64,000 bases of DNA from Liolophura sinensis (GCF_032854445.1 NC_088296.1:16979485-17043484), one strand, 5' to 3'; positions 47,526 through 59,216 are shown, numbered from the stretch's first letter. Notes: generated by a model not told the origin, from the letters alone. Numbers and translations are program-made.

Positions 47526-48459
47526 GATACAACGAATATCACACAAAAATATAGATCCCATATTTCGTTGGTTCCAAGTTTTTAAATACTTGGCTTTTTA
47601 TTTCCTGAAGATTTTTTAAGCATATATGCATTAGTTATCACAAAATATATAACTTTATTTATATTTTTTTTAAACAACATTAATAATACATTGAGAACGT
47701 GAATGTACGAGAAGATTTCCACAACTGCGTTTGTTTCACTCGGACTACACCCTTCATTATAAACACATGAATGAATTATACCCTTTTTATATCGCCTTCA
47801 TCGGGAAAATAGTTTTATTAAAATATGGATGCATAGGCGACACATGACAATCATGTAAACTGAAATATCCTTTCGGAAGCCGTAGCCATAACTCATACTG
47901 GATGATCTAGCCTTCGGGAAGGGCGGAAGTACGACATTATCTATGACCGGAAGTGTCTCCGGTCTTTGGACTGGGTCTACGGTAGAACGACATTGGCCGA
48001 AAGGACTGTCTTTATGTAATCTGGATTTATAGACGGTGTCTAGTCGGACTTCCTCGTCTGTTTCCGGAAGAGGTCAACCAACATCGGAAATTGGGAATCG
48101 TTTGTGCATGAACACAAACGGAAGATTTACGTAAATCTCTTGATAAAGTGCCATATTTAGTACTTTAGATAAATTGAGTTTGTTCTTGCCTGAAGCAGAC
48201 GCTGCATCACAAACTGTAGTTTTCCATTTTTTTCTAATTTTCTCATCAGTTTGTACATCTCTAACAACTTCCAAGAGATCCAAAACATTGTTTGAAAGTG
48301 TATTAGCTGGTATTAAGTGGTATTTTATATTTAAGATTTTAGCCCAAATTCAGCGGCAAATTCAGCTGTTCAAAATCAGAGGATAAAAGCCGCTGATCTA
48401 GTTCATATTTATTATACTGTTACCGGCGCGCAATTATTGGTGGAATAAGTACAAAAATT
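47526..48459. other. Noncoding stretch with clustered GGAAG motifs
   Basis: Between 47900 and 48075 there are three ETS-like words: GGGCGGAAGT (47921), ACCGGAAGTG (47946) and TTCCGGAAGAGG (48062). ETS sites of this form are typical of core promoters, but no exon or start site could be placed. Confidence 0.25.
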
Positions 48460-48655
48460 ATTTATTTATTTGATTGGTGTTTTACGCCGTACTCAAGAAT
48501 ACTTCACTTATACGACGGCGGCCAGCATTATGATGGGAGAAAACCGGGCAGAGCTCTGGTGAAACCCACGACCATCCGAAGGCTGCTGACAGACCTTCTG
48601 ATTTACGGCCGGAGAGGAAGCCAACATGAGATGGATTTGAACTCACAGACAGGGG
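48460..48655 (-). mobile_element. SINE family A, nearly full length
   Basis: Antisense tail, core (GATGGGAGAAAACCGGGCAG) and partial head (GGATTTGAACTCACAG) are present. The head breaks off after the B-box complement. Confidence 0.9.
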
Positions 48656-48706
48656 CCTGGGACATAACCTGTTTACATTTAGTTGCACAGTAAATAAGCT
48701 GGTACC

Positions 48707-49082
48707 CAATTAAAAAAAAACCGGCCCGGATAGCACAGTTGGTAGAGCGTCCGCCTCGGGAACGGTAGATCCAGGATCAATCCTTGATCGAGTCACACCA
48801 CACACCTAAGAAGTTGTAACTTCCTCACTTGGCGTTCAGCATGAAGGAGATAGTGCAACGACTGGTTGACTCGTATCAGTATAATGGCTCGGGCGGAGCG
48901 GCTTACTTGCCTTCGGTAAGTCGTCTCAGTGAAGCAGCACTATATAAAAGAGCGGTGGAAATCCGCCCTGCAACAAGGAGGCACATTACACGTACATGCA
49001 CCCTAAGGATTCTTTCGTCGTCATATGACTGAAAAATTGTTTCGTACGACGTTAAACCCCAAGCACTCATTCAATTAAAAAA
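48707..49082 (+). mobile_element. SINE family B, full length, 11 bp target-site duplication
   Basis: The tRNA-like head begins GGCCCGGATAGCACAGTTGG with an A-box-like TAGCACAGTTGGTAGAGCG and continues to a GATCCAGGATCAATCC B-box-like segment. A 200 bp body follows, then TCGTACGACGTTAAACCCCA and AGCACTCATTC. CAATTAAAAAA flanks it at 48707-48717 and 49072-49082. The body has a 63-codon frame from an ATG at 48841 and a splice-donor-like CGGTAAGTCG. Confidence 0.9.
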
Positions 49083-49144
49083 GTCATATGCTACATATCT
49101 GAATACAGAATACATATTCAGATGCACTAAAGTAGTGAAGTGGT

Positions 49145-49330
49145 ATGAAACTGTTAGAGGTATACGCCTTTCAATCAGGAGGTACGGGTCCAATCCCTTC
49201 CCTGGGAAGCGCTTTTGTAGATTCTCGTGCTTTACTGATTGCGAGGCATCGATGACAATAAGCGGTCGAGGAAGCTCAAGTGGTCGTTTGCGCAGTCGGA
49301 GAAGACTACTCGTTTTTCACCAGCATGGTT
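49145..49330 (+). mobile_element. tRNA-like sequence, probable SINE head
   Basis: GTTAGAGGTATACGCCTTTC (A-box-like) and GGAGGTACGGGTCCAATCCC (B-box-like) lie at tRNA spacing. The downstream body is not recognised. Confidence 0.45.
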
Positions 49331-49493
49331 TGCATACCTGCTCGTCACACATTAATCCATGTATAATGTCAGGTTAACACTTTCTCAAATGCTAGAAATT
49401 AAATCGTTATAAAATATTGTAATTTAGGACTATTATAAATGAAATAATATTTTAAGTGTTGTGTTCCGCTTTAATAAATGTAAAGTTTTTTGT

Positions 49494-49590
49494 AATCTCC
49501 CACCATAACGCTGGCTGCTCATGTATAACTGAAATATTCTTGAGTGCGGCGTAAAACACCATTCCAACAATCCAACAATCCAACAAATTA
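49494..49590 (+). mobile_element. SINE family A, strongly 5'-truncated
   Basis: Begins at TAATCTCCCACCATAACGCT and ends TGCGGCGTAAAACACC. The usual AAATAAAT tail is replaced by TCCAACAATCCAACAATCC. Confidence 0.85.
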
Positions 49591-50371
49591 AATAGTTGTA
49601 ATCTAACCGTTTTATTACTGGCTGCATGTATAACCATTGCCTGGCGTAATAGATTCCACTCATATTTTACAGCTTTTAACATGTTTTATAATTTTAACAC
49701 TTACAACAACAACAACAAAAATGAACTAGCCAAACTTTTCTACTGGGTTAAATAAGAAGCAGTATAATGAGATATCCTGCTGGGAAGCGTGATATCACGT
49801 ACACAATTGAAATAACCAAACCTCATCGTTGCACAAGCAATATCCGGTCCACCAAGCTGCAGCCTGGAGAGAAAGATCCTTTCCTATAAACCTTACGCCT
49901 GTGTCGTGGTACAACCTTCAACCCGTAAACAATACTTCAATTCTAATGCCCATTTATCGACATTACCCCATTCTGCAACAAGTAATTTTCAACATTTTCA
50001 TATTCATCTAGTGGCAGCACTCTTAAAACGTACATCTTAAGTCTCGGAGTCTTCTAAGTGTTAAAATAATACAAAAATAATTAAATGTTTTAAATTATTA
50101 CTGCTATCACCTTAAAGAATTACACGGCGTAATGTTTGTTTACAAGTGATATCACAATACTTTTTCAATGTTTATAGTTTGAAAGGCGTCATGAAGGTGC
50201 GGAACACATCAACCTCAGGAGTTAGGATAGAAAGTATTCGTGATATTTTGTAAAGTTTACATTTGTTATACTTATTTTAGAAAATATTAGGTTGACAAAT
50301 TCCTTCCTTCCACAACCATTGCCAATATGTTGGATAAAACATTACTAAAGTTACATATAAACATTTCCGTG
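49591..50371. other. Noncoding stretch
   Basis: No gene is recognised. Confidence 0.4.
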
Positions 50372-50516
50372 AGTGGGGAGGTCCTCCAGCAACCTGCGGA
50401 TTGTCGTGGGTTTCCTCCCACCATAATACTGCCCGCCGTCGTATAAGTGAAATATTCTTGAGTACAGCGTAAGACATCAGTCAAATAAATAAATAATAAA
50501 TATAACCATTTCAGTT
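50360..50516 (+). mobile_element. SINE family A, truncated, with an internal deletion
   Basis: Element about 50372-50503. The CCCGGGCTCTGCCCGGTTTCC arm is absent, and the sequence jumps from GTGGGTTTCC straight to TCCCACCATA, consistent with deletion between repeated GGTTTCC words. Flanks ATATAAACATTTC and ATATAACCATTTC are a probable 13 bp target-site duplication with one mismatch. Confidence 0.88.
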
Positions 50517-50571
50517 TTAAGAGTGAATAAACCGTGGACAGTGCTCTCTGAAAGTTTGCTTTCCTCATTGT

Positions 50572-50685
50572 GACCCGTGGGAAAGTTCGTCAGTAAATTG
50601 CCAATGGTCAGTGGTTTAGTCCAGGCACGCCGGTTTTCATAAAGTGGTCGCCGTCCATCGTGTATGTTAAAGATAGTGGAATTTC
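50572..50685 (+). mobile_element. SINE family D (family A-like core)
   Basis: CCCGTGGGAAAGTTCGTCAG, TAAATTGCCAATGGTCAGTG, CAGGCACGCCGGTTTTCATA follow the family A core order with consistent differences shared with 59876-59945, so I treat them as a related but distinct family. Confidence 0.55.
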
Positions 50686-52366
50686 ATAAGATTGAAAATA
50701 ACAATAGAAAATTTCGGTTTCAAGGCAGAGTCTTCCAAAATTCTAAATATAGAACCCATCATTAAATTCAAAGCGCTGGCTGTAGTTTAAAATTTAATTT
50801 AACTTTTAAAAAATGTCTAAAGTTTCACTGGTTAGTTTACGCTCTCTGTGTCTTTTTTGCATATTGGCAGATAACTGGTAAGTGGTCTCCGAGGATGTTC
50901 GCAAAGTTTGTGTATAGAATATATCGACATTAGCTCCAGAGCCCGCTGTTTATGAAAGAAAGGGGATAATTAAAACTAAAATAAATAAAAAAGAAAAAGA
51001 AAATTCATCTGTTTTATCATAAAGGAAGGGAACGGAACTTATCTAAGTGCGGTTTTGATTACCTGGCTGAAAAGTAATGTATGACTGGATGGATGAAAGC
51101 TAATTTCTGATTACCTGGATGAAAGCTAATTTTTGATTGGCTGGAGTAAACGATACTGACTTAATTTAAACTGGTCCTCGAAAATAGCTGTAACTAAAAA
51201 TTTATGTCTTCATCTTTATCAAACCCACGGCATTAAATGTGTAAATCAATTTCTACGAAAAATACTGAACTTATGTATTTAGGTGTTTCTGTGATTGTAT
51301 ACACTTTTCTAAGCATTAAACCAAAGACGGCAACTTTTCTGACTACTAAATAAAAGAAGCCTGTTTGTACTGCAAAGATTTCAAATTAAATCACACCGGA
51401 AACGTTTGCAGCTGCCCACTCCCTCTAATAGCATACTTTCTAGACAAGAAGCAATAAAAAAAACAACATGCCTGTCACAAAAAAGAAAGGAAATCGGTAA
51501 AGGAATAGGAATCGCCGGTGTGAGCTGGACATGTTGTTTGTTAAATAGACAGATCGGTGATAATCAATTAGAAAAACTTATCGAAGGTTTCTGAAAAAGT
51601 GAAGTTTGTTCAAACTAAGCCGTTAGGAGATGTGGAGAAAAGATGGACGGCTCTTACAACCAACATTCCCCGGTATAAAATATTAACGACTTTCGGAGAG
51701 CATCTCTGTTCGGTTCGCGGAGGTCGAATACATTTCTGTGCGATAAAAAAAGTTCTGCGGAGTTCCGGTGTCAGAAGTGGGATGATATACCATTCTCTTT
51801 GACCAGGAAATCTGAACCGAAATCAAAGATGGAAACGCACCGCCTTCTGGTGCTCGGGCGAAAAAACTGTAAATATTTAAAACGCAAGAAATTAAATAAC
51901 GGGAGAAAGTATGCGAAGCTTCGTACCCAACCCTCCAGAACGCATGAATTATGCAAATGACTGGAGATAAAATTGACTCCTTTAGCGGGCAACTGAGAGT
52001 AATGGAATTTCAGATCGACCGTGTACGGTGTGAACGCTTGGTAGTTTACGGGGGCTCCACACGGTGCACATCACATGGCATGGAATTTTAATGTTGAAAG
52101 CTAATCAACTGAAATATGCCACATAAAAGGAGCGAGAATTTATGTATGCTGGACAAACGCATTGCATTTTTTTTCTCTTAACAGCATAAAAGAAACTTTA
52201 TAATTCAAATTTGGAGTTGTATCTAATAACAAATACCAATTTGAAAATATCCGTTTTCATTCATGAAGCGCCGTTTAATAAAAGACAACATCCCTGGGCG
52301 AGGTAAACAGTAAACAGTGCTTTTAAGTGGAAGGAAAGGCATTAATTGTATTGCTTTTTGGGAGCG
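50686..52366. other. Noncoding stretch, 1.7 kb
   Basis: No gene is recognised. A partial duplication (GGATGAAAGCTAATTTCTGA / GGATGAAAGCTAATTTTTGA) is at about 51090-51140. Confidence 0.4.
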
Positions 52367-52443
52367 TGCAGTGGCCGAGTGGTTTAAAGCTTGACTTTCA
52401 ATCGCTATGACACACGAGGAATTTGCAGAATCCCCCCCCCCCC
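52367..52443 (+). mobile_element. tRNA-like 5' half followed by a C tract
   Basis: GTGCAGTGGCCGAGTGGTTT with AAAGCTTGACTTTCAATCGC looks like the first half of a serine or leucine type tRNA. The 3' half is absent and an 11-nt C run lies at 52433-52443, so it is a fragment or SINE head. Confidence 0.5.
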
Positions 52444-52649
52444 GTTCTCACCGTCTGTGGAACTTTGGGACAATAAGCAGTCACAACCAAAACAAATGTG
52501 TGATAATAATCACCTTTTATATTCTATACATATTCTATATATCATAATATCCACTCATTCGGCTTTACCTGGTTAAAGCAAAACTTCAACAATGGATGTC
52601 GTACACACTACAGAATATCACAGGTTCATATACACCCTTAGAATTCCTA

Positions 52650-52826
52650 GTAAACGTTCAGCGATTACTATATATATTTTACACTTACTGTGTAACTGTT
52701 TACTTTGCAGTAAATATTCCACATTAATAAGATGAAATAGTAAACTTTTACATTGCCATGGTAACATTCAGTAAACATGAATATGTTTAGGTACGGGTAT
52801 ATCCACCCAAATCGCTGAACGTTTAC
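52650..52826. mobile_element. 177 bp element with perfect 17 bp terminal inverted repeats
   Basis: GTAAACGTTCAGCGATT at 52650-52666 is the exact complement of AATCGCTGAACGTTTAC at 52810-52826. The interior is AT-rich, noncoding and repeats the word GTAAAC. It fits a miniature inverted-repeat (non-autonomous DNA) element. No target-site duplication is obvious next to the repeats. Confidence 0.5.
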
Positions 52827-52991
52827 ATTTGGCCAAGTAAGGCAGTTCTGCTTTTTAAAGTATGTATATTAAGTCACGACCTTTCTGAAGCTAAAAAACT
52901 ATTGGCCTACTACAGGCCGCATGCATGACTGAGAACTACAAATGTAGGCTGCATCATCTTTCAGTAAAGGTTTACTCATGGTCGGTAAAAG

Positions 52992-53168
52992 TTTAACAAA
53001 GAATTTGATTTATTTTTTTTTTTGTTGCTGTTTTACGCCGTACTCAAGAATATTTCACTTATACGACGGCGGCCAGCATTATGGTGGGAAGAAACCAGAG
53101 CCCAGCGGAAACCCACGACCATCCGCGGGCTGTTGGCAGACCTCCCCACGTACGGCCTTTTTAACAAA
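52992..53168 (-). mobile_element. SINE family A, 5'-truncated, 9 bp target-site duplication
   Basis: Antisense element about 53004-53159 with T-rich tail, near-consensus core and a small internal deletion (GAAACCAGAGCCCAGCGG). TTTAACAAA occurs at 52992-53000 and 53160-53168. Confidence 0.88.
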
Positions 53169-53529
53169 TGTTAACCTTTCCAAGTGAGCGTATTGTTTAT
53201 ATGACGTGAAACTTTACTGAATCTCATGCAATCTCGTGTAATTGCCGTTACTTGCAGCTACATTTTCGTTTTCGATCTGAAAGCAAATTAATCGCTTTTT
53301 CATTTTGAATTCATCGCCGATTTCATTATTTACATCTGACTGATTTCTAACGCCCTACTGAGTAATTTTCATCCTACATAATATAAGTGGATCGATAAAC
53401 TTGTGGAGAAGTTCATTTCACCTGTTAAATGTTAAAAATGTTCATCTGAAGTTATCATCTTACAAGTGACACATTTTTCTTGATTCTAACTGATTCATCC
53501 ATCTTTTGTGGCGCGTTAGGAGCTTTCTA
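53169..53529. other. Noncoding stretch
   Basis: No gene is recognised; AT-rich. Confidence 0.4.
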
Positions 53530-53756
53530 TGATTTATTTATTTATTTCTTTTGATTGGTGTTTTACGCCGTACTCAAGAATGTTTCACTTATACGACTGC
53601 GGCCAGCATTATGGTGGGAGGAAACCGGGCAGAGCACGGAGAAAACCCACGACCATCCGCAGGTTGCTGACAGACCTTCCCACGTACGGCCGGAGAGGAA
53701 GCCAGCATGAGCTGGACTTGAACTCACAGCAACCGCATTGGTGAGAGGCGCTCCCT
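53530..53756 (-). mobile_element. SINE family A, near full length, close to consensus
   Basis: Tail, core (GGGAGGAAACCGGGCAGAGC, CACGACCATCCGCAGGTTGC) and head up to GCATTGGTGAGAGGCGCTCC are present in antisense orientation. One of the youngest-looking copies. Confidence 0.93.
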
Positions 53757-55445
53757 ATGAAGTTGGGATATCAAATATATCATCTTAAAGCCTTTAAGTG
53801 CTATAGCACGGAAAGTACATTGTCACATAAAAAAATTTACGTGAAATATAATATTCTATGTAATTATCTGTTTGATTTTCTCCATCTTCTAAAAGTTTCC
53901 ACTTATAAGATGGGAAAACAACTGGAATGTGGCATGTGATGCCGGCCAAAATGCCATTCTTTTACAGCAATAGCCGCCAATTAATGGAACAAAAAACTTA
54001 TTTATTTGATTGTTGTGTGGCTGCTCACACAAAAAAAAACAGTTGTGTTGGAATTTAACAAAAGACCTTGCGTTATTCCATCCAGCACAGAAACGTGTTA
54101 CCAAAACACAAACACCGGTTAAATACATGTAAAGTACACATGTTTGTGTTACAAAATAATAAAACGCAAATAAAACCTTGTGTAAATTCAACACAAGATA
54201 GAGTTGTTGAAATATGGCTCAAGACTTTTGTTGGACAGACCACAAGTTTGTATTCACACAACACAAGTGTTTTTTCTGTGTACACATACGTGCACCATAT
54301 TGGTGGAAAACAACTGATCTTGTTCGAACGTTAGAGTGCAACAACAGCAGTTTAGCGCCAAGGACGTCCATAGCTTATTATCACCAAAGTCCCTGGAACA
54401 GTGAGAGCGCGGGAATGTACCGTTAGTCTATGTCATATATACATTTACACGTATCTATACCTGTGCTGTCTTGTATACAGCCTGTAGCATCTAATATCCA
54501 AGTGGTCTATGTATAATCCAGGTGTAATAGCTTAGAACACATCAGGCGAAATAAACAAGCGTGCCTGGAAAGTCTATAGTTAACGCTCTAGTAAACATCA
54601 CTAAAAAGTAGAGAAAAAATAAAACACACACACACACAAAAAAAACATCAATTTGCGGTGAACAGCCACGATGTTTGCTCAAGTCATTTTCTACAAGCTT
54701 CGATTCACACGGTATATTCGCTGCACAATCTTAGCTAATCTGTCACGGCTTGTTACAGTTTGGATTGGCGTATCACTTAAACACTTTATATTTGCCTGTA
54801 TACACGCTCAGACAGATACCACTTCCCATGTCAAACAGCTTGAGAAACACTTTGTTTTGAGAATGCTTTACGTTTGAGACATGACTCACGGTGATACATA
54901 TGAAAGCCTGCCTTACAAATCACCGCGCACTCTTCTCTATACCTCAATTATACCTTCAGTCTTTTAAGATAAATGTAATTTTCTACTTTCAAATGCTCAT
55001 TTACTTTTGTTCACAATAGCCCTTTTTTTATGAAATCAAGTAATGAGCGCCAGGATAGGCATTTAACAAATGTTATACATTTATTTCGCTCAAAGGACTG
55101 AACACTTCACTGCAGGCGTATTATAAAGAAATTTAATGTAGGGAGCGAAACCCTTACCTGTGAGAGCTAATTTTTGTAGTTAAATTTTGCAGTCATGGTT
55201 CGCTAAGTGCATAAGACTTGTGTAAAGTAAACCATCAGGAACCTACCTACTTGAAAGTTAAAAGAATAAATGTATAACGGTTGTATAGATGAAAAATAAA
55301 ATAAAAAGCAGCTAACGAACTAGCCAATGTTATCATGTCGTTGGATTTGCGCCAGACTGTCTTTTAGCACTGAGACTTCATAATTTACATGTACTTACTC
55401 TTTGTAGAATGTGAAAGTCCAGAATTTGATCTTCCCATGACTTAA
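53757..55445. other. Noncoding stretch, 1.7 kb
   Basis: No gene is recognised. A tail remnant (TTATTTATTTGATTGTTGTG) lies at 53998-54017. Confidence 0.4.
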
Positions 55446-55670
55446 TTTATTTGTGCAGTTGATTGTTGTTTGTCGTAATACTCAATAATGTTTCACCTAA
55501 TCTCTGGCGGCCAGTTGTATAGGTAGGTGAAACAATAGTGCCCCAGTTAAACTGCTGGCAGACCTTCCCACGTACGACCGGAGAGGAAGCCAGCATGAGC
55601 TGGACTTGAACTCACAGCGACCGCATTGGTGAGAGACTAGCGCTCGAACGAACTTAGCCACGGAGGCTCT
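55446..55670 (-). mobile_element. SINE family A, full length, decayed 3' half
   Basis: The 3' half is altered (GTCGTAATACTCAATAATG, GGCGGCCAGTTGTATAGG), while the 5' half is nearly consensus (CCACGTACGACCGGAGAGG, GACTTGAACTCACAGCGACC) through the tRNA-like end AACTTAGCCACGGAGGCTC. Uneven decay hints at recombination or gene conversion with a younger copy. Confidence 0.88.
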
Positions 55671-56034
55671 CACTGTCGCATAAGGGAGAGATCACAGACT
55701 GAGCAAGAAGAATTAGAGCACAGAAGATACAATGTAGTATTTTACCCAATATACCAGGTTGTTTAAACGAAAGCAAACTGCTTAAACTTACAACAAAGCA
55801 AGAATCTCTTTCATTCATGTTGAAACTAGTCCGTCCATCGATTGCAAATTTACCTTTCAAAATGTCTACAAGTCAGTCTAAATAATCTCTTTCATGTCGA
55901 AATCAAATTAGTGAATTTTGTGCTAAATATAGAAATTTGTATATGTTTGAGGTTTGTTCTTCAATAAAGTCTTTCAAAGAACTCTACCGTGTTGATCTGT
56001 ATGCTATCGGAGGCATTTTTCACGAACCATATAC

Positions 56035-56170
56035 TCGTAAGTGTACATTGTGTTTCAAATAATCCGTCCATCGATCAAATAATAATGCTTGGCATGAAAC
56101 GGAGATGCTCAAGGATTTGATTCGTAAGTGTACATTGTGTTTAAAATAATAATGCTTGGCATGAAACGGA
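56035..56170. repeat. Imperfect direct duplication
   Basis: CGTAAGTGTACATTGTGTTT and AATAATGCTTGGCATGAAAC recur in the same order at 56036-56102 and 56123-56168. The first copy carries an extra segment of about 20 bp in the middle. Confidence 0.8.
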
Positions 56171-56417
56171 TATACATTATCCAGTCCATAAAGATTGCAG
56201 TTAAATGTCAACAACTTGTAACATTTTACGACGTAGTAAACTCTTGCACTCTATTTCGTATCTGCTTGTACCAGAATGAGGGAATTATCCTATCAACTGC
56301 ACCAACCTGGTAAAGGTCGCTAAGTTTGAAAAAAAAACCCCCAAAAACTGTGAAAACGATGTACTGTTTGCATATGCAAACTTTCAGAGCAAGACATTGA
56401 ACCGGTGACGGAAATGC

Positions 56418-58068
56418 AGATACAGGTAGATATCTCTAGTAGTTCGTGGGTCAGAAGTGTATAGATACCTGTAGATGTCGATAGCAGTCAGTGGGTCTGA
56501 GGCGTATCAGATGTATGTAAATATCGCCAATAGTCCGTGGTGTAAAAGATGCATGTAGATATCGCTAGCAGTCCGTGGGTCTGAGGTGTATAAGATATAT
56601 GTAGATATCGCTAGCAGTCCGTGGGTCTGAGGTGTATAAGATGCATGTAGATATCGCTAGCAGTCCGTGGGTCTGAGGTGTATAAGATACATGTAGATAT
56701 CGCTAGCAGTCCGTGGGTCTGAGGTGTATAAGATATATGTAGATATCGCTAGTAGTCCGTGGGTCTGAGGTGTATAAGATACATGTAGATATCGCTAGCA
56801 GTCCGTGGGTCTGAGGTGTATAAGATACATGTAGATATCGCTAGCAGTCCGTGGGTCTGAAGTGTAAAAGATGCATGTAGATATCGCTAGCAGTCCGTGT
56901 GTCTGAAGTGCATAAGATGCAGGTAGATATCGCTAGCAGTCCGTGGGTCTGAGGTGTATAATATATATGTAGATATCGCTAGCAGTCCGTGTGTCTGAGG
57001 TGTAAAAGATGCATGTAGATATCGCTAGCAGTCCGTGGGTCTGAAGTGCATAAGATGCATGTAGATATCGCTAGCAGTCCGTGGGTCTGAGGTGCATAAT
57101 ATATATGTAGATATCGCTAGTAGTCCGTGGGTCTGAGGTGTATAAGATACATGTAGATATCGCTAGCAGTCCGTGGGTCTGAGGCGTATAAGATATATGT
57201 AGATATCGCTAGCAGTCCGTGAGTCTAAGGTGTAAAAGATGCATGTAGATATCGCTAGCAGTCCGTGGGTCTGAGGTGTATAAGATACATGTAGATATCG
57301 CTAGCAATCCGTTTGTCTGAGGCGTATCAGATGTATGTAAATATCGCCAATAGTCCGTGGTGTAAAAGATGCATGTAGATATCGCTAGCAGTCCGTGGGT
57401 CTGAAGTGCATAAGATGCATGTAGATATCGCTAGTAGTCCGTGGGTCTGAGGTGTATAAGATACATGTAGATATCGCTAGCAATCCGTTTGTCTGAGGCG
57501 TATCAGATGTATGTAAATATCGCCAATAGTCCGTGGTGTAAAAGATGCATGTAGATATCGCTAGCAGTCCGTGGGTCTGAAGTGCATAAGATGCATGTAG
57601 ATATCGCTAGCAGTCCGTGGGTCTGAGGTGTATAAGATATATGTAGATATCGCTAGTAGTCCGTGGGTCTGAGGTGTATAAGATACATGTAGATGTCGCT
57701 AGTAGTCCGTGGGTCTGAGGTGTATAAGATACATGTAGATATCGCTAGCAGTCCGTGGGTCTGAGGTGTATATGATACATGTAGATGTCGCTAGCAGTCC
57801 GTGGGTCTGAGGTGTATAAGATATATGTAGATATCGCTAGCAGTCCGTGTGTCTGAGGTGTATAAGATGTATGCAGATATCGACAATAGTCCGTGGTGTA
57901 AAAGATGTCCGTGGGTCTGGGGTTTATAAGATACATGTAGATATCGCTAGTAGTCCGTGGGTCTGAGGTGTATAAGATACATGTAGATATCGCTAGTAGT
58001 CCGTGGGTCTGAGGTGTATAAGATACATGTAGATATCGCTAATAGTCCATGGTTCTTGGGTGTATAAC
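56418..58068. repeat. 46 bp minisatellite, about 36 copies, with 176 bp higher-order unit
   Basis: The unit is GTAGATATCGCTAGCAGTCC, GTGGGTCTGAGGTGTATAAG, ATACAT (46 bp). A 38 bp variant lacking GGTCTGAG (GTAAATATCGCCAATAGTCC, GTGGTGTAAAAGATGCAT) occurs near 56517, 57337, 57513 and, diverged, 57871. Segments starting CAATCCGTTT at 57305 and 57481 are 176 bp apart (46+46+46+38), showing duplication of multi-unit blocks. The array ends about 150 bp before the exon candidate at 58223. Confidence 0.97.
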
Positions 58069-58222
58069 ATCGACTGGATTGATATCACTAGCAGTTAGAA
58101 TACATACAATCTTTAATCGTGCCAGGTTGAGGAGAGAGGCTGTTGTTGTTATTTTCCTGGGAGTCCGATTGTTAGGTAAGCCTTTGTCACGCGCACCTGC
58201 ACTATTGCCTTGGTCTTGTCAG

Positions 58223-58389
58223 AAAGCAGTGACAGTCCTTCGCCCATCTATAATTACAAGCTAGCTATGGAGTCCACCAAGAACATACCGCCTGACCTTG
58301 CCTGTCAGCGATGTGTTATAGCAGAACAAAGCCTTCCTTCAGAAATGTTTACCTCGCGCCACCATAGCGACGAGGGGTGTGGTTTAGAG
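58223..58389 (+). CDS. Candidate coding exon with CxxC motif
   Basis: A pyrimidine-rich acceptor (TTGCCTTGGTCTTGTCAG) ends at 58222, and GGTTTAGAG|GTGAGT gives a consensus donor at 58390. The frame is open throughout: two bases, then SSDSPSPIYNYKLA, an in-frame ATG at 58267, then MESTKNIPPD and LACQRCVIAE up to DEGCGLE, leaving phase 0. CQRC could be half of a zinc-binding site, but no second CxxC pair is seen. If the ATG is the start, the exon codes 41 residues; otherwise it continues an upstream exon. The protein is not recognised. The phase matches the exon at 62277. Confidence 0.42.
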
Positions 58390-59216
58390 GTGAGTTAGGT
58401 AATTGATTTTGTATAAAGGAGCACTTGTGGAATAAATCATTGCAAGTTAAAAATTTCACTCTCAGGAGAACGTTCTACTAGCCGTTGCAAAAGAAGCTTT
58501 ACGCGACAAGATGTAAAATTGTGACAAAGAAGAGTGGGAACATGACAGATTTGCAGTTGAAAACGGTGTTGGTTTGTTGCCAGGCCTGTATACACTCTGT
58601 TAAGACTTGATGTATAAGCCTTCATTTCTATAGATAAGCCATCAGAAGCCTTCATTGGGGGAAAACTGGAGTATGGATATATTTATCTGATTGGCGTTTA
58701 TGTATGCTTTCACCGTTCTTCTGTACTTCACGTTAATTGAACGTGGTTTTTGAAATTGGTCTTATTATTTTTGGCTAGGAACATCCCATTCTGGCTATGT
58801 AATTGGTATACCAATGTTTTTTGACGCATAGATTTAACACTGTTTTATTAAATGGCGTCCATGTTTATGGATGTAGGAAATCTGAGAAGATCCTGGGTTA
58901 ACATATCTTTATTAGGAGTAAAGTCTGGAAATTGTGGCTGGCACTCGTGTTTAACATAATTTCACTCTCTAGACAAAGGTATTAGAATTTAAGAAGAGGA
59001 AGACACCAGACATCGCCAAAACCCCCTGATGGAAGGGCGGAGTCGGGGCCAGAAAGATCTGAAGACAAATAATCCCGATCATGCTATCTGCTCTGGTTTA
59101 CCGTCTAGACCAAGGTCGTACGCCAAATACGTTGTGTCAGTTAAAATGACTGGCTGCATTGGGTGTCATGTCTGGTGTTTTTTTCGCGTTGTTCTAGTGA
59201 GGTAGCATTGCATTTG
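58390..59216. other. Possible intron, nothing else recognised
   Basis: Lies between the two exon candidates. A SINE-tail-like TATCTGATTGGCGTTTATG is at 58681-58699. No further exon is identified. Confidence 0.35.

Noticed and set aside
48829-49032. 67-codon frame repeated at 59524-59727
   Set aside because: It lies within SINE family B; its apparent first codon is TTG and amino-acid changes between the copies show no constraint.
52367-52443. Serine/leucine tRNA gene
   Set aside because: The 3' half is absent and is replaced by unrelated sequence and a C tract.
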